In this document: one piece after another, positions 7,043 to 11,019 of the stretch
Position numbering within the stretch: position 1 is the stretch's first letter
Layout: every line of letters starts with the position of its first letter
NCBI GenBank assembly: GCA_004298725.1
Contig: SCQA01000301.1
Coordinates: forward strand, 1-11,019
Direction: 5' to 3'
Length of the DNA stretch: 11,019 nucleotides
From: a bacterium
GTDB taxonomy: Bacteria; Desulfobacterota; GWC2-55-46
Translations under genes and position numbers: made by a program
The notes under the pieces: model-generated
The model's input: only the letters and a program-made list of their open reading frames with translations
What the model was told of the DNA's origin: nothing
The model's database searches: none

Positions 7043-8028
7043 TAAGCATACCTCACTGTAAGGGCTACGTTTCTGTCAGACGCGTTGTTGAGTGCCGGTA
7101 TGATATTGTCTTCAACCACCTTCTGCCAGTTCTGGTCGGAAAGCGGATTATGAATGTTGACAACGACGCTCTGAATCTGCTTTGAGTCCTGAGAGAGCGT
7201 TTGCGGCACAGGGTACGCGGACGTGGAGCCACCGTGGTATGAGGGATTGGCTGACCCGCCAGCGCTTATGCCACCCCCTGCTCCTCCCGGACTCAAAGAC
7301 GTTATCTGCGCTATTTGTGCGGCTGTTGCCGTAGCGGCCATTGCCGCGAACGCGGCCCCGAGCGGCGGCCCGCCGAAAAACGCGCCCCACGCGTACGCGC
7401 TCACGGCCGCCTCTGTGCCGGAAATCATGGCGCGGGCTATGGAAAAAGCCTTCATCATTTCAAAAAGCGCCTTGTTCTTTGAGCCTGTCGCAACATAGAG
7501 ATTCTGCATGAAGTTAGCCATTGCACCGGCGGCGCCGGACGCGGCATGAATCTGGAAGTCGCGCTTTTTCTGCTCGTACTGAATGGAAAGCTCCGCGTAA
7601 GACGCTTCTATTTCGGCTTGTGAGGCGCCGGAGCGAATCTTCTCCTGAACAACCTGCGTATTGTACGCGCGCAAAGACTCAAGTTGCTTTTGATACGCAA
7701 GAGCTATTCTTACCGTCTCTTGGTCTTCGCCGTACGTCGCCGGTTTTTTGCCGGCATCATACGGAGACTCTTGCCTGAGCCTGTTAAGCTCTCTAAGCGC
7801 GGCGGACTTTTCTTCAGTTGCCGCCCTTGACGATTCAAGCCCCATGACGCGCTCAAGCGCCGTTGCATATTCGCCAAGGCGCGCCGCGTCACCGCCGTTA
7901 TCACTGCCCCTAAAACTGTTTTGTATCTTCGCCGCGTTCTTATCGGCGCACTGGCCGGCCCTCTCCAATACGTCTGAAAACTCGTCCTGCGCCCTTATGA
8001 CAATTGTTATTTCTCTGTTGTCAGCCAT
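7042..8028 (-). CDS. Tail tape measure protein (short)
   Basis: 328 residues. The N-terminus (REITIVIRAQDEFSDVLERAG) is the usual beta-strand plus helix of tape measure proteins, followed by a long charged helical/coiled-coil region (about 55-165). A hydrophobic segment of about 50 residues (195-245: AFSIARAMISGTEAAVSAYAW, then GGPPLGAAFAAMAATATAAQ) and a glycine-rich stretch (PGGAGGGISAGG) match the membrane-inserting C-terminal region found in many tape measures. The protein sets tail length and is ejected with the DNA. At roughly 0.15 nm per residue it predicts a tail of about 50 nm, short for a siphovirus. Its start overlaps the end of the chaperone -1 frame by 8 bases, the canonical order G, GT, tape measure. 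Confidence 0.8.
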   Translation of the reverse strand: MADNREITIVIRAQDEFSDVLERAGQCADKNAAKIQNSFRGSDNGGDAARLGEYATALERVMGLESSRAATEEKSAALRELNRLRQESPYDAGKKPATYGEDQETVRIALAYQKQLESLRAYNTQVVQEKIRSGASQAEIEASYAELSIQYEQKKRDFQIHAASGAAGAMANFMQNLYVATGSKNKALFEMMKAFSIARAMISGTEAAVSAYAWGAFFGGPPLGAAFAAMAATATAAQIAQITSLSPGGAGGGISAGGSANPSYHGGSTSAYPVPQTLSQDSKQIQSVVVNIHNPLSDQNWQKVVEDNIIPALNNASDRNVALTVRYA

Positions 8029-8425
8029 CTCTTTTTTCCTTTTGAAGCCTTATTGCCTCTCTCCTGCATACTTCATAGGCTTCTATAAGCCAATAAGGCT
8101 GGCCACCCCAGCCGCCTTCGTAAAGAAGGTTTCCCGTTTCCTCAATAAAGAAGCAGAGCCGCATAAGTTCGCGCGTGTCATCCGTTAAAAAACTGACCGG
8201 ACATTCATATAACCGGATATTCCCTAGGCTTGCAACCTTAACGCCGCCCTTCTCTTTATGTTCGGCCACGACGTCATCCGTATAACATGAAACCGCAAGC
8301 GCGGCTTTGCTGAGGCCAAGCCTGTTTAAACAGTTGCGCGCGCTTTTATCCTTGTCCGCGCACGTTTCGCAGTTAAACGGGCTTCCGCCTCCTGACAAGA
8401 AGGCAAGACGGAAACCCGCTGTCAG
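8021..8425 (-). CDS. Tail assembly chaperone, T part, made as a -1 frameshift G-T fusion
   Basis: This is the -1 frame after the slippery site. It begins at CTG (8425-8423) and runs open to the stop at 8021, adding about 134 residues to the 124 of the G protein for a fusion of about 258. An isolated reading could start at TTG 8398, but no Shine-Dalgarno precedes it and there is no in-frame ATG for about 78 residues, so independent translation is unlikely. The segment carries a cysteine cluster (NCETCADKDKSARNC), a core VSFLTDDTRELMRLCFF, and a C-terminal helix EAYEVCRREAIRLQ. In lambda-like phages the GT fusion binds the tape measure through G and recruits tail tube subunits through T, and it is absent from the finished virion. 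Position directly before the tape measure fits. Sequence similarity to lambda T is not evident. Confidence 0.75.
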   Translation of the reverse strand: MTAGFRLAFLSGGGSPFNCETCADKDKSARNCLNRLGLSKAALAVSCYTDDVVAEHKEKGGVKVASLGNIRLYECPVSFLTDDTRELMRLCFFIEETGNLLYEGGWGGQPYWLIEAYEVCRREAIRLQKEKRDG

Positions 8426-8431
8426 TTTTTT
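8378..8431 (-). promoter_or_regulatory. Programmed -1 ribosomal frameshift signal
   Basis: The coding strand reads ATA AAA AAC TGA, so the heptamer A AAA AAC (8431-8425, X XXY YYZ type) sits right before the zero-frame stop. After a 6-nt spacer (8424-8419), CGGGTTTCCG (8418-8409) can pair with CGGAAGCCCG (8387-8378): ten base pairs, one of them G-U. The enclosed loop can form an inner stem, GCCTTC (8404-8399) with GGAGGC (8392-8387). Slippage by -1 at the heptamer enters the open T frame without a stop. Heptamer, spacer, structure and gene order all match the tail chaperone frameshift sites known from phages. Confidence 0.82.
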
Positions 8432-8796
8432 ATTTGCCCTTCGGAGAGCTTTGACTGAGACTCCATGGCCCTGATTACTTCAAGTATCAAATCAGTATCC
8501 GCGGTGTCATAAAACTCCTCGGAGTTTTTGACTTCCCTTCCTCCGAGAAAATAACCTGAAATCGATTCGACATTTTCGACAAACTGCTTCTTCTGGACGT
8601 CCTGAGTTACTTCAGCTATTTTTGCGGAATCAGCGGAGCCTTTGGCCTTTGCGGCAATCAGCCTTGAGTAATGCTGAACCCTTGAATACGGCACGAACTT
8701 GAGCCTAACGACGCACGGCGCGTCGCTTTCCCTGTTGCCGTTGTACTCCGGCGCGAAGTCTATTACCGCGTCCCTGTCAAAACTTATAATAGCCAT
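8422..8796 (-). CDS. Tail assembly chaperone, G part
   Basis: 124 residues from ATG at 8796 with a strong binding site (AAAGGAGG). The protein begins AIISFDRDAVIDFAPEY, then has VVRLKFVPYSRVQHYSRLI and a helical acidic C-terminus (DLILEVIRAMESQSKLSEG). Length, acidic helical make-up and position between the tail tube and tape measure genes fit the zero-frame tail assembly chaperone (lambda G role), which keeps the tape measure soluble during tube polymerisation. It ends with ATA AAA AAC TGA, the slippery site used to make the G-T fusion. Sequence alone does not name a family; the call depends on the frameshift arrangement and gene order. Confidence 0.72.
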   Translation of the reverse strand: MAIISFDRDAVIDFAPEYNGNRESDAPCVVRLKFVPYSRVQHYSRLIAAKAKGSADSAKIAEVTQDVQKKQFVENVESISGYFLGGREVKNSEEFYDTADTDLILEVIRAMESQSKLSEGQIKN

Positions 8797-8835
8797 TACA
8801 ACCTCCTTTATCGCCCTTGTTTCGTAGCGGAGAAT

Positions 8836-9909
8836 TTAAACGGCAATAGCCGTATTTTTAAGCATTAACCCGACCATATATTTTGTAGTCGCCGCGTCGT
8901 ACAAGCCTTCGTATTTGAGAGTTACCATCGGGTCTTTGGAGGCGTTGTAATTAGGGTCGCCACCGGTTCTGTGCAGGCTCGGCAGATCTATATAAAGCGC
9001 GTGTCCGGCTCCGGCGTCCCAGTGCAGAGTAAAGTTAGAGGAACCGGCTGTGGAAAACCGGCTGTTGAATTCCGCTACCGATGAAAAGCCGCTTGCCGGG
9101 TCTTCCCAATCAAGCGTCATTTCAAAAGCAACCTTAAACCGCCCCATGCGAGTTTTATCAGGATAAGTTAAACCTGAGAGCCTTAGGTGGTCTTCCATGC
9201 CGTTTTCAATCTTTACGCTGAGCTTATCGGGATAAAGCGCAATTGCGTTTTTAAAACCAAAACCGGTAAAGTCCGGCGCAACGCCTTCGCGAGTTACGGC
9301 GCCGGTATAGACGCGCAATTCGTTGTAGTCGCACCTGAGCGCCTCTGCGGCAAATACAGGCGCGCCTAATTCGTTGCCGACGGCGTCGCGAAACTGGCCG
9401 AACATCTCGGTTGTCAACTTCAACTGTTGCCCGGCCTCCTGCGTAAACAAAAGGCTCTTAACCCTGCCGCCCGCAAACGGCCAATTCTTCATGACGGAGC
9501 CTTCGTTAATATTAAAGTTCAAGGTCAACGCCTTGCTTCCGAGGTTCGCCGGTGAAAACGGATCAGCCGTTGGATACAACATGTGGGATGACTGCCCTGT
9601 GACGGCGTCTTTGGAAGTTACGGCAGTGCCGAAGAAATGTTTAATAAGCGTGCCTGTCATGCCTTTTATTTTGCCGGCCTCGGTGAAAAAAGGCATCTCC
9701 AAGCTTGTATGCCACTTCTGTCCCATTCTGCGTACGGCTGTGTCGCCTTTTACGTGGTCTTCGCCGCGAAATTCATTTATCTTCTTGTCGTCAAACTCTA
9801 CCTTCGGTATTCCCGGAGTTAAGAGCGGAACAAAACCGACGCTAACCGACTCCCTTACCCCTCTTGCCTGCTCTTCGCCAATCGCCAAATAAATCTTGTT
9901 TTCAGCCAT
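8836..9909 (-). CDS. Major tail tube protein
   Basis: 357 residues from ATG at 9909, with GGGAGG 9 nt upstream. The protein begins MAENKIYLAIGEEQARGVRE and has the features of the large phage tail tube family (Phage_tube_2-like). These include an early PGIPKVEFDD segment and KWHTSLEMPFFTEAGKIKGM, then repeated beta-strand pairs such as GRVKSLLFTQEAGQQLKLTTEMFGQ with long loops, ending in strand-rich MVTLKYEGLYDA and YMVGLMLKNTAI. Subunits would stack as hexameric rings to form the DNA conduit. It is the largest product in this part of the operon and sits just before the chaperone pair, the usual position. No signal or membrane segment is present. Confidence 0.72.
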   Translation of the reverse strand: MAENKIYLAIGEEQARGVRESVSVGFVPLLTPGIPKVEFDDKKINEFRGEDHVKGDTAVRRMGQKWHTSLEMPFFTEAGKIKGMTGTLIKHFFGTAVTSKDAVTGQSSHMLYPTADPFSPANLGSKALTLNFNINEGSVMKNWPFAGGRVKSLLFTQEAGQQLKLTTEMFGQFRDAVGNELGAPVFAAEALRCDYNELRVYTGAVTREGVAPDFTGFGFKNAIALYPDKLSVKIENGMEDHLRLSGLTYPDKTRMGRFKVAFEMTLDWEDPASGFSSVAEFNSRFSTAGSSNFTLHWDAGAGHALYIDLPSLHRTGGDPNYNASKDPMVTLKYEGLYDAATTKYMVGLMLKNTAIAV

Positions 9910-9984
9910 AAACCATTACCTCCCTCTCAATGCCTCTCTTCATCGCTTTGCCCTTACGCGTCGCAGACCGTAAAACTGGCTTTC

Positions 9985-10113
9985 TTAGGCGAGTTCTGCT
10001 ACTGAACGCCCTATCCACACTATAGCCAGCTCAAGCGGAATATCGTAGCGCTCGCCTTTTTCAAATACTCCGAGTTCCTCGCTTTCAAAGTCGCAAAGCA
10101 TTTTTAAAGTCAC
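9985..10113 (-). CDS. 42-residue phage protein with GTG start
   Basis: A short gene of 43 codons including the stop. GTG at 10113-10111 directly follows the TAA of the upstream gene, and GGGAGG (10124-10119) lies 5 nt before it, a strong binding site. The alternative ATG four codons later has no site at good spacing. The product reads MTLKMLCDFESEELGVFEKG and continues ERYDIPLELAIVWIGRSVAE: a strand, an FxKGERYDIP turn and a short helix. This is the pattern of the tiny winged or beta-type proteins that phages often carry between neck and tail tube genes. The function is unknown. The 75 bases between its stop and the tube gene hold only that gene's leader. Confidence 0.65.
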   Translation of the reverse strand: MTLKMLCDFESEELGVFEKGERYDIPLELAIVWIGRSVAELA

Positions 10114-10545
10114 TTAAGCCTCCCTATACCTTACGCTAAGCCTGCACGTCATTTTGGACAAAGTTGCCTTATTCGACACGTCAACCCCGGTAATGCTTAC
10201 CCTGCTTACGCGCTTGACAATAGCAAGCCCGCCTGAGTTAAGCGCGTCAATTGTAAGCGCGCCCCGCACCCTGTGCGCCCACATCTGCCCGTCGCGCGTT
10301 AACGCTTGAGCGTCTTTCGCGTTAAAAAGAAGTTTTACAACAAAACCTGCCTCGGCATACACGGGACGCTGGCCGTGCGCATACTCAAACGTTTCACCCG
10401 TGTAAAATATTTGACCGTGCGGCAGAAGGCTTGCCGGAAGCGCGCTATCGTCTTCAAACGCGCACAGAGAAAAGTTCACGCCCTCGGCGCACAGCGCCTT
10501 TTGCATATTCTCCGTTATAAGCACTACGGTATCGAAGTTCTTCAT
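10114..10545 (-). CDS. Tail terminator / tail completion candidate
   Basis: 143 residues from ATG at 10545, four bases after the preceding stop, with GAGG as binding site. The N-terminal helix (NFDTVVLITENMQKALCAEG) is followed by beta-strands (FVVKLLFNAKD) and a helix-strand C-terminus ending LSKMTCRLSVRYREA. Size, mixed alpha/beta layout, terminal strand with RYxE and position just before the tube gene fit tail terminator or completion proteins (lambda U/gp37-like), which cap the tube and connect it to the head. No motif proves this; a minor head-tail joining protein is the main alternative. Confidence 0.5.
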   Translation of the reverse strand: MKNFDTVVLITENMQKALCAEGVNFSLCAFEDDSALPASLLPHGQIFYTGETFEYAHGQRPVYAEAGFVVKLLFNAKDAQALTRDGQMWAHRVRGALTIDALNSGGLAIVKRVSRVSITGVDVSNKATLSKMTCRLSVRYREA

Positions 10546-10549
10546 TCTT

Positions 10550-11019
10550 TCATCCTCTGCCCGTTGCGATTGAACTCAACCTGAAACCCTCTTCCGCCCT
10601 TGAAATACGCGTGCTTCCCACAACAAAATATTTCAGGCACAAGCCGTTAAATTCGTCATCAGCCTTTTTCTCGTAGTGCTTCCAGAGTTCCCACCACAAG
10701 CCGCCGCGTTCTTTTGCAAGCCCTTTGCAGACCTCGGCCACCGTGCCGTAAATATGGGTTGCCCTCAACTCGTACGGGTCGGCTATTAAGTCTGGCCTTT
10801 TGCCGAGCCGGACAATCTTTTCCTCCAACTTTTCAAACGCCCTTATTATTTCCTTTGAATAGGAGCGCGTAAGGACGTAGCCTTCCCCCGAAGCGACGGG
10901 CGTCGAAAAGGCATTTATAAAGACCGTGCCTGAGAAGCGGTCAAAACCGGTTACCTGACGAGTTTCATCTTTCATAAGCGAGTATACCGACGCGCCCGTA
11001 AAATAACCGCTGTCAAATC
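10550..11019 (-). CDS. Neck/connector-type phage protein, 5' end beyond window
   Basis: The frame is open to the right edge (FDSGYFTGASVYSLMKDETR), so the ATG at 10975 is internal, as the lack of a Shine-Dalgarno before it also suggests. At least 155 residues are visible. The N-terminal part (GYFTGASVYSLMKDETRQV, then FDRFSGTVFINAFSTPVASG, then GYVLTRS) follows the strand pattern 'dsffnGatvtf-sG..aGq-r.v..Fdg.tGtv.vdpaf...p..Gd.yvl', common in phage neck and capsid-associated proteins. The rest is helical and charged (EIIRAFEKLEEKIVRLGKR, then CKGLAKERGGLWWELWKHY), ending VVGSTRISRAEEGFRLSS. It is probably a head-tail joining protein by position. The function and the true start are not known. 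Confidence 0.55.
   Translation of the reverse strand, partial: FDSGYFTGASVYSLMKDETRQVTGFDRFSGTVFINAFSTPVASGEGYVLTRSYSKEIIRAFEKLEEKIVRLGKRPDLIADPYELRATHIYGTVAEVCKGLAKERGGLWWELWKHYEKKADDEFNGLCLKYFVVGSTRISRAEEGFRLSSIATGRG

Noticed and set aside
9374..9892. Plus-strand open frame of 172 codons
   Set aside because: It is antisense to the tail tube gene, with no domain or binding site.
1..11019. CRISPR arrays, tRNA or rRNA genes, insertion sequences
   Set aside because: No regularly spaced repeats, cloverleaf pattern, transposase or terminal inverted repeats were seen on either strand.

Overview
The window holds part of a tailed-phage genome, probably a prophage or prophage remnant. Every gene I can support lies on the minus strand, so transcription runs from high to low coordinates. 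There is no marker gene for the host. The mixed base composition, strong AGGAGG-type ribosome binding sites and Sec signal peptides suggest an uncultured Gram-negative bacterium, possibly of the Desulfobacterota or Nitrospirota type, but that is only a guess. No integrase, repressor, terminase, portal or capsid gene is visible. The head genes should lie beyond the right edge.

From right to left, 11019-6257 carries the tail morphogenesis module of a siphovirus-like particle. In order it encodes a 5'-truncated neck or connector-type protein, a tail terminator or completion candidate, a 42-residue protein with a GTG start, a major tail tube protein, and a tail assembly chaperone pair. The pair is joined by what looks like a programmed -1 ribosomal frameshift. 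A short tape measure protein (328 aa) and a distal-tail-like protein follow. The block at 6257-4099 continues with a 549-residue tail-tip/hub-like protein and a small tail-fibre-like protein containing an NHNHDG motif. Genes are tightly packed, with stop and start codons overlapping or nearly touching (for example TAATG at 7042 and 6257), as expected for a single late operon.

The block at 4029-2937 holds a conserved-looking unknown protein, a small one-span membrane protein and a holin resembling the 3TM holins of gene transfer agents. The last two probably form the lysis cassette.

The block at 2936-1 is accessory. A secreted protein of unknown function (signal peptide, degenerate DxDG loop) is followed by a truncated M23 peptidase lacking the HxH half of its zinc site. 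Next come a broken fragment carrying a DFNNDG calcium-loop motif, a second secreted protein with a DIDHDG loop, and the first 36 codons of an unknown small protein running off the left edge. Part of this segment is visibly more A+T-rich than the tail genes. It looks like lysogenic-conversion (moron) or host-derived cargo in partial decay.

The strongest non-obvious signal is the frameshift cassette at 8378-8431. It has an A AAA AAC heptamer right before the zero-frame TGA, a 6-nt spacer, then a stem of 9-10 bp. The -1 frame is open throughout and has no credible start of its own.
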